A stretch of 58,470 nucleotides of DNA from Hofstenia miamia (lineage: Eukaryota > Xenacoelomorpha > Acoela): contig SCFE01000080.1 in assembly GCA_004352715.1 (NCBI GenBank), positions 281,817 to 340,286 on the forward strand, read 5' to 3'. Shown here piece after piece: positions 11,617 through 23,990 of the stretch; position 1 is the stretch's first letter; every line of letters starts with the position of its first letter. The position numbers and the translations under genes were made by a program. The notes below the pieces were generated by a model that did no database searches, was not told the DNA's origin, and was given only the letters and a program-made list of their open reading frames with translations.

Positions 11617-11951
11617 ATATAATGCTGTCTATCACGTGAATGTAGTGGTTCAATTCTACATTTAATAAGATTTTTTCAAACGCAATTTTTATCTTTACCT
11701 GTGTTAAGCTATCATCTTTATTAGAAAAATTGTAAACACTCATCTTATAACAAATACCGCCTAAATAGTGTAATCTAATTGCGGAAAAATATTGTGGAAT
11801 ATTTTCAGAATTGTCCCTCAATTGGCAACCGTTCTAAATTTCGAACATTCGATTTAGATTTATACAGTTAATGCAGAAAACGATAATTTGCTACTTTGGC
11901 TGCTTGAATAAAAAATGTACATAGAAATTAGGCATCTACAATATATAGAAT
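11617..11951. repeat. 335-bp block, copy 2
   Basis: Same sequence as 11183-11517 at an offset of 434 bp, preceded by a resolved (TA)n tract (about 11594-11620) where copy 1 has Ns. Confidence 0.85.
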
Positions 11952-12835
11952 AAACAAGAACTGATTTCAAATTACATTTGAAAAAAGTAGAAAATTCAAA
12001 ATGCGCGGGTAACAAATACAGATTAATTACATGAGCATTAACAATGCAAAAACTAGAATATAAAAGAATCACTAAAGTTTAATCATATGTATTAGCTAAC
12101 TACTAAAGAACAATAATTCAAACTTGAATAGTGTAATGCTCGATATTTAGCTCATTAGGGTTGGAACCCGTCAGGTTTGATCGGCCGTTGGAAATCCGGT
12201 CAACCTGTTAGTGTCAGAAATCGAGCTAAACCTATTTGTTGACCGATTCGCGTAGTGAATTTCAATCTTTAATTCATAATTATTGCGTAAAAGTATACAT
12301 TTTCAAATCTATATTTGATGAAAACTAATAATGTCATACATTTCTAACACATAATTCAATTATATAATTTTAAATTTGTAATCGATATTTTCTTGGCTTT
12401 TAAGAACTTTATTTAGATGCATGCTAAGTTTTCTGACTGTAGTTATTCAATCCATTGTTTGCAAATGTATTAAATAGGTGATTTTCCATGGGAACTGAAA
12501 CAATCACGAATATAGACACGTTTCATCATAATGATTATCATAATTTACATGAATATTGTTTCTAAGATTTATATATTTTTAGATAAACTAGTATTAAAGA
12601 TCGTCTTCTTATCATACTGAGTATATGAACATGTAGAATTTTTTGTACAAGATCACATGATTTTATATCATAGTTTTACATCAGATGCTAAATAGTATTC
12701 GATTTGATATGTACTTTGATCTTACAAGTAATTTACAAACATGAGCCTATTTTTAAAATGTTTTATTATGATTGCACACATTTTTAGATGTTAAATAATC
12801 TCTTTACTTAGATTGTAGTAGTTTCAAAAACACAC
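11952..12835. other. Non-coding; possible hAT-like transposon end
   Basis: No gene seen. At 12145-12235 TAGGGTTGGAACCCG followed by CGGCCGTTGGAAATCCGG stands out as GC-rich and resembles hAT-family ends (TAGxGxTGGAA). It may relate to the CCGGCC-rich patch near 46985-47040. Confidence 0.3.
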
Positions 12836-13156
12836 ATATATATATATANNNNNNNNNNNNNNNNNNNNNNNNNNNNNNNNNNNNNNNNNNNNNNNNNNNN
12901 NNNNNNNNNNNNNNNNNNNNNNNNNNNNNNNNNNNNNNNNNNNNNNNNNNNNNNNNNNNNNNNNNNNNNNNNNNNNNNNNNNNNNNNNNNNNNNNNNNNN
13001 NNNNNNNNNNNNNNNNNNNNNNNNNNNNNNNNNNNNNNNNNNNNNNNNNNNNNNNNNNNNNNNNNNNNNNNNNNNNNNNNNNNNNNNNNNNNNNNNNNNN
13101 NNNNNNNNNNNNNNNNNNNNNNNNNNNNNNNNNNNNNNNNNNNNNNNNNNNNNNNN

Positions 13157-13187
<31 letters not shown>
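12836..13187. repeat. (TA)n microsatellite with 308-N gap
   Basis: TA tracts flank Ns at 12849-13156. Confidence 0.95.
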
Positions 13188-13189
<2 letters not shown>

Positions 13190-13203
13190 TCATTAATGAC
13201 AAA

Positions 13204-13446
13204 TTGATTTTAAATATATTTGAAGATGTCTTTGTCGGCTGCCTTTCCCATCTTGAGGTTGACATATGACACTCTTTAATCAAAGACATGGTTGAGAAGC
13301 AGTCTCCAGGCACAAAGCAACAGCTTAAAGACGAAATAAAGAGCTGCTGCTGGACGTATAAAACGGGAAACACAAGTAACCTTGATGAAATCTTTGCCGA
13401 ACAGATACAGACTCTGCCTGGAGCCATTTGGTTGGTCCATTGGTAA
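13204..13446 (+). pseudogene. Broken open frame of unknown origin
   Basis: A plus-strand frame reads EDVFVGCLSHLEVDI, one TGA, then HSLIKDMVEKQSPGTK and TSNLDEIFAEQIQTL up to TAA at 13444-13446. Composition is coding-like and unlike the AT-rich flanks. The single stop suggests a decayed gene or transposon fragment. No domain is recognised, and the left side is cut by the adjacent gap. Confidence 0.35.
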
Positions 13447-14752
13447 TTGCTTATCATGGACATTCAAAATTTTGCATATTATTTATACATCTAGTGATAT
13501 TTTTGAAGTTCATTTGCATGTTGCTTTCCTAATAAACTATTGGAATAAAAAATTAGGGCTGTCATATGGAATTTATTGAGGCCAGTCTCAAATACTGGTA
13601 CCTGAGACTAAAGATTTCAGTGGGGCAGGCCCAATATGGAATTGAACCATAATGTTCAGAATTGTATTAACGATTTTTGCAAATTTTGAGCAAAATAGGT
13701 GCTATGTTTGGATCTACATGTGGCCAAAATATTAAATGGGAATGGTAATTTAGTGCTACTGGGACCAAATATATTGATGCTAGACATGACTGAGGCCATT
13801 CTAGTTCTGGGCCAATAGAAAACTATTGCTTTACATTTTGAAAATATTGAACTTTCTTGAACTTTCGTTTCTTTGAATTTTATGTGAAACTTATTAGTGA
13901 AAATTTTCTACTAAATGTAGAAAAGGAAGAAAAAGCTATGTAAATGCAAAGTAGCCTTTAAAATGATGTCAAATAACAAATATGTATCAAACTCGTGTGC
14001 TAATTATTGGCAAATACAAATGGACCAATATTGATCCAATGGCCAAATGTCAATATTGGTACAAAATAGTGCACCAATGATGGCCCAACAATTGATGTTA
14101 CTCGGGAGTCGGCTTAGCCGTCTAAATTTTCCGGCGGCTGGCTGACCTAAAACATCTTGGCGGCTCATCAGCTGGCTTGCGCCAGCTCTGTTCTCAATAC
14201 ATTACTTGGAATATACATTCCAATTGTTTTCATTTTTGGAAATAAAAAACAGAAAAACAAAAAACACGCTTCTTTAAACGCATTAAATGTGCTTTTTGTT
14301 AAAAAGACTTTGTCTTACAGCAGCATTAAGTAATTACATGTTTTTTGAATGTATGTAATTAGAACATAATTTATCATTTATTATGGATAACGAAAGATAT
14401 AATTTACGAATACGAAAGATGGTGATTGTAAAAGGGTGTTTTAGTGGCATAAGAATAATGTTCAAACTGTTGCTGATGAAGCAATATACAGTAATAATAC
14501 CAACAGCCAAATACATTGTTTTTTATATATAAGACCGAAAATATTTTGTTTGCTTTAAGTCACTACTGGATAATTTAAAATTGATTTGAAGACATAAAAT
14601 TAAGAATTTTACTATGCACAAAACAAAATCGTAGAAATATATTGAAATGTCTACTGTTAAGAAGACAAATTAAATTAAAAACAATTTCCACAGCCATAGA
14701 AATATATAAGTTTGGAACAAGTAGGTAATATAAATTAAAGTTCCTAAGCTAA
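13447..14752. other. Non-coding stretch, nothing recognised
   Basis: No gene seen. A run of GGCCAATATTGG-like words at 14020-14100 and a GGCGGCTGGCTGA patch at about 14130-14185 are the only non-AT features. Confidence 0.4.
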
Positions 14753-15364
14753 TTATAAGTCCATTTTTTGTGATGCGCTTTTACAGTAAATGCCAAACAT
14801 TTTCGAAAATTGTTCACCAGTCGGTAAGGTGTTCATTTGAACTCCTGCTAACATAAATGGATCTTTCTTGTGTTTGCTACATTCTTTTATTTGGTCTGCA
14901 GGGCTACCATATCCTATTTCATAAATGTAGTTTAAATGATCCTTATGTTTGCACTTCCAATGCGTTGCTGGTCCAGAAGGACATTGGAACATCTTTTGGA
15001 GGTATTCCTCAGCTAGGTAGCCTTTTTCCCAGCCATTTTCCATGTATTGACGAAATTGGAGGTGGCAACATGTAAATTTGTTCTTTATGCTATTGTCCAC
15101 CCAAATTCCTTTTTCCACAAATTGATTTTTTTCAATTATTGATTTTAGCTTTTCCAGTTCATCTTCACTGTAGCCATTCAATTTCCCTTTGCTATTTTCG
15201 ATTAAAAGACCATTGTAGGACACTTGAATATTACGACTAGCTAGCACGAATGATAACTGATCAGGATAGACAGCGTTGCAGACAATGGCATAACTCCACA
15301 AATCACACACGCAAATGCTGACAAAAGTTGAAAACATAAAAATACATATTAATGCCTGTGTCAT
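14753..15364 (-). CDS. Secreted eight-cysteine protein, copy B
   Basis: Intact single-exon gene of 203 codons starting at the ATG at 15364. Residues 1-19 are hydrophobic (LICIFMFSTFVSICV) and form a signal peptide. The mature protein begins near CDLWSYA and has conserved cysteines at 20, 29, 99, 100, 128, 138, 162 and 194. It is roughly 70% identical by eye to copy A at 4639-5301 over the whole mature part, with all eight cysteines, the CC pair and the FQCPSGP, WKCKHKDH and YEIGYG motifs kept. The acidic/lysine-rich segment around residues 65-80 is predicted helical. It ends KMDL. The minus-strand upstream region has an ATTGG box near 15457 and TATA-like sequence near 15405. The family is unknown to me; even number of cysteines suggests disulfides. 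Confidence 0.88.
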   Translation of the reverse strand: MTQALICIFMFSTFVSICVCDLWSYAIVCNAVYPDQLSFVLASRNIQVSYNGLLIENSKGKLNGYSEDELEKLKSIIEKNQFVEKGIWVDNSIKNKFTCCHLQFRQYMENGWEKGYLAEEYLQKMFQCPSGPATHWKCKHKDHLNYIYEIGYGSPADQIKECSKHKKDPFMLAGVQMNTLPTGEQFSKMFGIYCKSASQKMDL

Positions 15365-15709
15365 TTCAAAAAACGACTCTCTTTGTATTTTGTATACAAC
15401 GAATTATAATTTTTTCTAATTGTGAATGCTGGTCGACTGTAGAACTTGCGTCTCAGCCAATAGCGATTGCTTTCAAATATTGCGATGCATGACATCATAT
15501 TCTAAGAAAATTTAAAACCACTTGTAATTATTTGATTGGTCAGTCAATTGATTATCAAATGATGTTCAAATGTTATCTATCTGGTCCTTTTATAATTTCT
15601 TTGTATTAAATTTATTTTATTTACAAGGGCATAAGTCCGCCTTAAAGTTTCTTACAGTTTTGATAATGACAACCAATATCTCTTATTTTAACAAGGAAAA
15701 AGTGAGGAA

Positions 15710-15711
<2 letters not shown>

Positions 15712-15741
<30 letters not shown>

Positions 15742-16001
15742 NNNNNNNNNNNNNNNNNNNNNNNNNNNNNNNNNNNNNNNNNNNNNNNNNNNNNNNNNNN
15801 NNNNNNNNNNNNNNNNNNNNNNNNNNNNNNNNNNNNNNNNNNNNNNNNNNNNNNNNNNNNNNNNNNNNNNNNNNNNNNNNNNNNNNNNNNNNNNNNNNNN
15901 NNNNNNNNNNNNNNNNNNNNNNNNNNNNNNNNNNNNNNNNNNNNNNNNNNNNNNNNNNNNNNNNNNNNNNNNNNNNNNNNNNNNNNNNNNNNNNNNNNNN
16001 N

Positions 16002-16034
<33 letters not shown>
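15712..16034. repeat. (TA)n microsatellite with 260-N gap
   Basis: TA tracts flank Ns at 15742-16001. Confidence 0.95.
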
Positions 16035-16036
<2 letters not shown>

Positions 16037-18968
16037 AGAATATGGACAATCATAAAAGCTGATAACTCCCCTAAATAGTTTTAATAAAATATATTAGCAA
16101 ATTTAAAACATTTACAAAATTACTTTAAAGAAAACAAGCTATATGATTACTAAATGTATTAATGCTTTATCATCGCATAGTCTCCCTTCTACAATATGTA
16201 TCCTGCCCATAATATGGTAGAGATAAAATATGTTTAAGAACAATTTTTTTACACACTTGCGAATTCGTTCAATTCCATTTTTTGTTTAATTTGACTAAGA
16301 GGGAAAATGTTACAATGCCGTATACCTAGGATAAAAATCAGCTTTCCACTAATTTTTGTTTATGTTCCAAACTTTTGCAAAAATTGCTAATGAAGCCAAA
16401 GAATTTACCTCGTACATATTTGAACTACTTTAACAGCTTTGAAGAATAATGAAGCAACTTTGGTTTGAATTAATTGTTGAGGAAAATGACAAATTTCAGA
16501 AATTAACTTTTTAGTATATATGACTAGAATTTTTTTACAAACATTAAGTGACGGATTATGTTAAAAACCAGTTCTTAGATATTTATATTCTAAAAATTGT
16601 GAAAATGGCTCTCCCATTACATGAAGAGCTCATAAAAAATTCATGAAATAGTTGAATGATTGCATGTTGAAGCAAATATTCTGCTATGTAGCAAATAATT
16701 TTTATGGCAGAAGCAATTTTTTGTATATACAGTAGATTACTATTTAAAAAGGAAAAATTGTTCATACTTGAGGTTTTCAGCATAAATGCTTAATTTGTGC
16801 GGTGATACCCATTGGTTTAGCATCTGACAATCAAATTCGATTTTTGTATTGCTAACTTTAATGACTTGTTAGCGCTGAAGTTCAGCCCTTTTCAATAAAC
16901 AGCCATTTTGAAAGCATGGTTCTGATTNNNNNNNNNNNNNNNNNNNNNNNNNNNNNNNNNNNNNNNNNNNNNNNNNNNNNNNNNNNNNNNNNNNNNNNNN
17001 NNNNNNNNNNNNNNNNNNNNNNNNNNNNNNNNNNNNNNNNNNNNNNNNNNNNNNNNNNNNNNNNNNNNNNNNNNNNNNNNNNNNNNNNNNNNNNNNNNNN
17101 NNNNNNNNNNNNNNNNNNNNNNNNNNNNNNNNNNNNNNNNNNNNNNNNNNNNNNNNNNNNNNNNNNNNNNNNNNNNNNNNNNNNNNNNNNNNNNNNNNNN
17201 NNNNNNNNNNNNNNNNNNNNNNNNNNNNNNNNNNNNNNNNNNNNNNNNNNNNNNNNNNNNNNNNNNNNNNNNNNNNNNNNNNNNNNNNNNNNNNNNNNNN
17301 NNNNNNNNNNNNNNNNNNNNNNNNNNNNNNNNNNNNNNNNNNNNNNNNNNNNNNNNNNNNNNNNNNNNNNNNNNNNNNNNNNNNNNNNNNNNNNNNNNNN
17401 NNNNNNNNNNNNNNNNNNNNNNNNNNNNNNNNNNNNNNNNNNNNNNNNNNNNNNNNNNNNNNNNNNNNNNNNNNNNNNNNNNNNNNNNNNNNNNNNNNNN
17501 NNNNNNNNNNNNNNNNNNNNNNNNNNNNNNNNNNNNNNNNNNNNNNNNNNNNNNNNNNNNNNNNNNNNNNNNNNNNNNNNNNNNNNNNNNNNNNNNNNNN
17601 NNNNNNNNNNNNNNNNNNNNNNNNNNNNNNNNNNNNNNNNNNNNNNNNNNNNNNNNNNNNNNNNNNNNNNNNNNNNNNNNNNNNNNNNNNNNNNNNNNNN
17701 NNNNNNNNNNNNNNNNNNNNNNNNNNNNNNNNNNNNNNNNNNNNNNNNNNNNNNNNNNNNNNNNNNNNNNNNNNNNNNNNNNNNNNNNNNNNNNNNNNNN
17801 NNNNNNNNNNNNNNNNNNNNNNNNNNNNNNNNNNNNNNNNNNNNNNNNNNNNNNNNNNNNNNNNNNNNNNNNNNNNNNNNNNNNNNNNNNNNNNNNNNNN
17901 NNNNNNNNNNNNNNNNNNNNNNNNNNNCATAACTTAAATTCAGGTATTTGTTATTTGGAAAATATATTACTTATTAATGGTTTCTCACTTTGTTTCATTT
18001 TATGGACGATTAAAATGCTAAAGGGACTTTACAATCACCCTGTATATTTCGACTTACCAAGTCATCGTCAGTTTTACAAATTAAAAATATTGGTTTTTCT
18101 AGTAGACAACTATCAAGAAGAATTAAAGAACATGAGACCAGTTCTAATATATCTAATCATCTAAATAAATGCGGACTAAATTTTGAAACAAAAATATTAC
18201 ATCAGACGTCAAGATCAAGTAATTTAAAGATTATTGAGAGTATTTTTATAAAATCCTTGCAACCAAGTTTAAACACAAAAGAAGACTATATTTAAAAATT
18301 AAACTTGCCACTTTTTAAAATTTAAGAAATTATAATTATTATTGTAAAATCTAGTAAATTTAGAGGGAATAATTTGTAAAACTGACGATGATTTGGTAAG
18401 TCGAAATATATCTTGCATGTTCTTATTAAAGTTGAAGAAATGTATAATAAATCGAAACAACAGTTTTAGGCAGGACATAACCACAATAATGTATGCTGAG
18501 GCTGCCTCAGAACTGGACTACATTTATCGTTATCATTTCATTCACCTTGATCTAGAAAGTCGCTTAATTAATCTTTTCTTTATCATGGCAACCTAACAGA
18601 CTGGCGAAGCTAGTTTCTCTAATCTGTAATCATGTACCTTATGAACTCCAGCTACTATAGACAATTAAATAAATGCTTTAAGCTCAGGTCTATCTACTTT
18701 CTTCCAATGAACTCAATGCATATCTATATAAATCATTCCCACTAAATTTTGATGAGTTTACACTTTGAAAGAAGAAGAAGAAAAATCTATGTTCAGAAAT
18801 TGTTTTAACAATAAATAAAAATACTGATAACAAATTCTGAAAGCGTCAAGAAAGTAATACAAAACTAAACAAAAAAAGAAAACAACGAATATTTACAAAT
18901 AAAAAGTGGTTAACTTGTACTATGACGATTGCTAGTTTCTATTAAAAGATTAATCAGGATTATAAAAT
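16035..18968. other. No gene seen; contains a 1000-N scaffold gap
   Basis: Ns at 16928-17927 number exactly 1000, a conventional placeholder, so the true gap size is unknown. The resolved flanks are AT-rich with no coding signal. Confidence 0.6.
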
Positions 18969-20060
18969 TTATAACCTCGCCATTTCAGATTTTTTTATAT
19001 TACAAGTGCAAAAATATTTTGTAATATCCATTTTAAAGTATTTTAATCTACTTATTTGTCTAATATATTTTGGTAATTCATTCCACATATTTATAGCTGT
19101 GTTTAGAAATGAATTTTTCATTATTCGCTTCTTATACCTAATAGGTTCAACTATGTGTGTTCTTTTATTTTGTTTATTGACTAATTTTGCAGCAAGAAAG
19201 TCATTTTTGTAGTATAGGAAAGTATTATTAACTATTTTGAAGAACTTCGTTAAGACATTTATATGGATGTAACATTGCGAATGTAGAAATAATTTTGAAA
19301 TTTTGCTATATTCATTATTCTTATTAAAGCAATGATTATTTACTGCTACTTTAATAGCCCAATTTAGTTGCACTTGGAATTTCCTGAGAAATTTTTGGTT
19401 TATATCTGTGTAGAGTATATTGGCATAATTAAAATGACTTTATATTAGAGCATATATTAATTGGATTTTTGCTTTAGCTGGAAGTTTTTGAGAAATTAAG
19501 TTAATTGCTTTAATGGTATGGCCATTTTTCTAATAACATGATTTAGTTGCTCTTCAAATTTTAGATTTATGTCAAAAATTGTTCCGAGGTACTTAAAAGA
19601 CTCAACCTGTTTTATTTGAATGCCGTTGAAATTAAGTTTGTATTTTGAAGTATCAGTAGATTTAGTTTTTGATTTAACAAAACAGAATTGAGTTTTTAGT
19701 GGATTTACTCTTAGTTTTATAGAAGCAAAATATTTAGCAAGAGAAGCACAGTTTGTTTCGAGAGTTTGAACCGCTTTTTCGGGAAATTTATTAGAATGAA
19801 ATAATATTGTGTCATCTGCATATTGTATAACGTCACATGTTACTTGCTCGGACAAATAATTTATGTAAATATTAAATAATAAGGGACCCAAAATTGTACT
19901 CTGAGGAATCCCATTTTTAGTGCATACCCAATCTGAAAAAGATACATTAATTTCAACTCTTTGCATGCATTTAGTTTCAGTGAGATTTTCAATGTTATCT
20001 ATCTCCTGACTTTTGATATATATTAAAATTAAATTCCTGGATTTGTAAAATTGACATAGC
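18969..20060 (-). pseudogene. LINE reverse transcriptase 3' half, frameshifted
   Basis: The minus strand encodes a non-LTR reverse transcriptase from the palm to the C-terminus. Motifs in order are NGIPQSTILGPLLFNIYINYL (about 19935-19860), QYADDTILFHS (catalytic YADD, about 19815), FKYLGTIFD (about 19590) and, after a frameshift near 19500, LPAKAKIQLIYALI, then a TAG stop near 19445. It ends with MWNELPKYIRQIS..LKYFK, the usual C-terminal WN.LP...FK region of CR1/Jockey/RTE-like elements (19060-18995). One frameshift and one stop inactivate it. Upstream residues (20060-20167) are not RT-like, so the 5' part is lost. Confidence 0.8.
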
Positions 20061-20167
20061 TTTTTTTCACAGATTGTCTTCTTCACATAGCAAATATAAT
20101 ATACAAAAAAATATTTAAATGCAGTGTACGCTCCAGCACAACAAGTGGCCTGTAGATAAATAACCAA

Positions 20168-21235
20168 AAAATTGTGTGCACAGGATTAAACAACTCAAGA
20201 CAGTGGCAAGATACCTCTCTGTAACCACAAGGAAATTAATATCTTAGGAGTAAAACATGTGATCCGAAATGTCGTAACAATTTTCTCATACACAAGAGAG
20301 CCACAATATTAAACTTGAGCGATAGTATTAAGATATTTTTATGTGGACATTGTCTATTATCAATACACAGCATATAATAAACATTTGATGGTAAAAATCA
20401 TACAAATAATACAAAATTAGAGGGTAACAAACAATATGATAAATACTGTAAGTGTGTTTCTATTTTGTTCAATATCTTCGATTCGATGTACGTCATTGAG
20501 AGCAAGTTTACCTGCTATCTCTAGCAGTAAGTTTTTGTTTCCTTGCTCGTTGTTTTTTATCATTGGAATTAATTTAGTTTGACCCTAATTTACTTCAAAA
20601 TATATCACTGTTATATTATCCAAGTTACATTTGATTTTCAAATAAATTGGTTGCACATTAAAAAAATTCGTTTTTCATTAACACTTCTTATAAATTTTCT
20701 AATATCTATCAAAGAATAACAAATGGCTACCGTATTTATATTTAGGAACTTGTACAAGGAATCTATGCGATAAAAAATGCGAAAAAATCATTATCCCAAA
20801 TGGGAGCCTCTCCCAAATATGTTCTGTTTCTGGCACTGCTTGAATAGAGAAATGTTTCTGGTTGCATGGGCGGCTCATATGTGTAAGCAATGCAAGAAGT
20901 GCTTGCCCAATAACTTTTTAATAAATGAATTTTATTCTTAATTGCATGAATTTAATTTATATCTATACAAATGTACAAATCGTAAATTATTAGTTTGCTT
21001 TAAAACAACATTCAAGAATCAAGTAATAATATCAATTGAATAGGACATCATTCATTATGATTTGCTTTAAGAATCATTGAATGATTGCGCCACAGCAAGC
21101 AGATGCCTTAGTGATGTACCTATGCTTGCTCCCGTTTTTTTCAACTTATCGCGCAAAGATTTAGCTAGCAAAGCAAGCAGTCCGCTCATTGCTCCACATT
21201 GAGATTTCTCTGTTGTAAGAGAATCACCCCACAGG
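20168..21235. other. Non-coding stretch, nothing recognised
   Basis: AT-rich, with only short stop-limited frames. Confidence 0.45.
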
Positions 21236-21316
21236 AAAATATGCTAGCGTATTTCTAGCTTCCTTAGCTAGCGTATTTTACAATCATATTTACACTAGAA
21301 GACGCTAGCATATTTT
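21236..21316. repeat. Perfect 15-bp inverted repeat with iterated GCTAGCGTATTT
   Basis: AAAATATGCTAGCGT at 21236-21250 is perfectly complementary to 21302-21316, with a 51-bp spacer. The spacer holds a second GCTAGCGTATTT copy. It could be the core of a small foldback element. Confidence 0.6.
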
Positions 21317-22884
21317 AAGCAACATTTTAGCTAAGGTGCTCTATGCTGTATTAACAATGTTACAATATAGATTTTAGCTTGAAATATTCATTATGTAAGT
21401 TAATTGACGAAAAATTAAAAATATTGATCAAACTTTTCAAAATTTTGATAAAATATAGTTACAAAATGCTATTATTGCATTTACAATTCCACTGAATTCG
21501 TAATGCACGACACGAAAAATAAAAGGTAAACTTTAATTGAAAAAACAAAACAAATGTAACAAATATAACATAATAAATTATTCACTGTCATCTTGCCGTT
21601 TTCTGGATTTCCTCACAAGTAGTGTGGAGGAATTTGGTGTTTTCTTAAACGCATCTGCTAATTCCTTGAATTTTCTTTCAATTGCTTTTTGCAAATTGCA
21701 CAAATACACATTTACTAATCAGCGTAATAGGAGTAGTAAAGAAGGCTGAGAGGGGGTCTCATTGGGACACCCTGAAGTTCTCGCAGCACCTATGTCTATT
21801 TGCCATGTGGAAATCGACGGATTCTTTTGGACGCCTTTAGTGACGAAATATTTTAATAAAATTAAATTGAGCAAATTAATTTTTTAACGAAATTTTATTT
21901 TTGATGTCTAGGATTGGGGCAATGTGATATAATTGATGACAAATTTCACTTAAGGCGTGTTTGTTGTAACAATGTTTAAACATGCAACACTTTGCTTCAA
22001 GGAAGATAATTGATAGATGCAAAATTCATTTTCTGGTAATATCCAAATACAAAGTGGAGAAATATTTCACTAAACTTAAACACTATAGACAAATGAAATA
22101 GACGTAAATTTTCACAATCAATATTGTGTATTGTATATGAGCTGTTTTTCTGCAGAATGAGTTGTTGTGCAGAGTTTCACCACATCTCGCAAATTTACAC
22201 AGAGGTATCACCATTTATTTTTGTAGTTGACATGGGAAATCATGACGCCCAGATTATTCACTGCATTGTAAGCTGATGTATCCATAATAGTAATGCATTA
22301 ATTCATCCATCAAAATTACTCATACTTCCATGTTGAATTAACCTTTCTAAACGTGTAAATGTATGTAAATGGGTAAACAAAGTTAGTTAATAGTGTATTA
22401 TTCACACACAAAAATACAGGTGCATGGTATTTAGAAGACAAATTGCTAAGAATTTTGAGAAACAATCGTCATGTAATATAAATAATGAAAAACAAGATGT
22501 ATAAAATCCCATAGCATAAATTCATTTTAAAGCGCAAATGTAAAAACATGCTCAGTTAACCGTGAAATACTATAATATACATAACCAGTGAAAACAAAAG
22601 TATGTGACATACCTTGTTATTTGTGTGTAGACGCATTTGAAATCGCCAGACTGCTTTTAAGTATCTTTGAATATATGAATCAAATGAATCAACTGATGAA
22701 GTCCACCAATGGCTAAAAAATCTATAACTGCAGATGCCTCACAAAATTCTGTTTTTTCACGATAATCTGCATATAATTTGACTTAATAGAGTTTTTGTTT
22801 TGTTTAAGAATAAATAGAGGTCTACACGATTTTCTAACAACCTATGTCAATTGAAATGGAAATTTAAGCAGTCAACCCAAATAG
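21317..22884. other. Non-coding stretch, nothing recognised
   Basis: Only short, low-complexity open frames. Confidence 0.4.
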
Positions 22885-23990
22885 TCAACAACTGGTGGGC
22901 CACCAGCGGCAATGCCGGTGATCCACCAGGTAGGATTTGTCTTTTGGCGTACCAGCTAATTAGTGTGCCACTAGTGACCCACTGATGGCAATAGTAGGAT
23001 TTTAGCATCAGAGCAATGTCTTAAATATAACAATAGCAAACTTTTACATTGATAAATAATTTAAACATTGCAGTTTAAGCTACCACAGGCCCAACAAAGG
23101 GTTTAAAGAAATACTAACAAACTTAGCATTCATATTGATTTAAATTAGGTAATGGAAAATAGAAAGAATTTCATTATTATAAACAATAACAAGGATACCA
23201 AAATGCCCAATTTAAATTTAATTTTCAATTTCAGAAGAAATTGCAGTACTTAAACATTATTTTTTCCAATAATTAAAAATAATTTTTGCCCAATTTTAAC
23301 TAGTCATATAGACATTAATTTCAAGGTACGGAAATAATCATGAATAAATTTTTTTGAAATTTCATTTAACACATATGTTTTATAATTTTTGCAAACAAAA
23401 AATTGCAAAAAAAATCACGATGAATTTTATTTATTTATGATATCTAAGAGGCATAATAATGAATAAAGTTTTACTTGCAAGCATTAACTCATATATTATT
23501 TATGATTAAAAGTTACTCAGATTTCACTAGTGGTCCACCAGTGGGCCACTGGTAGCTCCAGTACCATTCATTTCTTACAAGTCACATATTCAAAACTTTT
23601 ATATAACATGAAAATTCCATTGCTTTAATACATTATGTGAAATAAGAAGGGTATGCTTTTACGACTGCATTTAATATTGGAATACTAATAATCAAACTGG
23701 CGAGAAATTATTAATGTAATTAGTGCTCCTTTACTTAAATCAGGTGCACAATAGTGAATTATATTATATTTGGAAATCACTAAGAACAACATAATAAGAA
23801 AAATTGTTTTAGTTAGTTGTTGAACATTGTTCTGCTGCCACTAATTTACCATCAATGGTCAACTGGTGGCAATGAGTGGCTGCAATTGCCACTACTTCTC
23901 CGCCAGTGGTCCACTGATAGGATTAGTGACCACCCATCCTTCTCATTCTCCACCAGTGGACCAATGGTGGCGGCTACTGAACTTCAGACC
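22885..23990. repeat. Clusters of degenerate CCACTGGTGG palindromes
   Basis: Three clusters of a palindromic word, near CCACCAGTGGxCCACTGGTGG, lie at 22887-23000, 23528-23570 and 23835-23975. Sequence between them is plain AT-rich DNA. The outer clusters are about 1.1 kb apart and could be the subterminal repeats of a foldback or MITE-like element, but no exact ends were found. Confidence 0.5.

Noticed and set aside
11130-11821. Two minus-strand frames with the same start
   Set aside because: Same frame seen twice because of the duplicated assembly block; no coding motif.
12140-12250. GGTTGGAACCCG patch resembling a tRNA B box
   Set aside because: No A box, cloverleaf or B-box consensus (GGTTCGANTCC); a hAT-like end is more likely.
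14857-15075. Plus-strand frames over the secreted genes (also 4743-4961)
   Set aside because: Antisense shadows of the two secreted-protein genes.
16869-17932. Long frames at 16.9-17.9 kb and 55.3-56.6 kb
   Set aside because: They are open only because the N gaps contain no stop codons.
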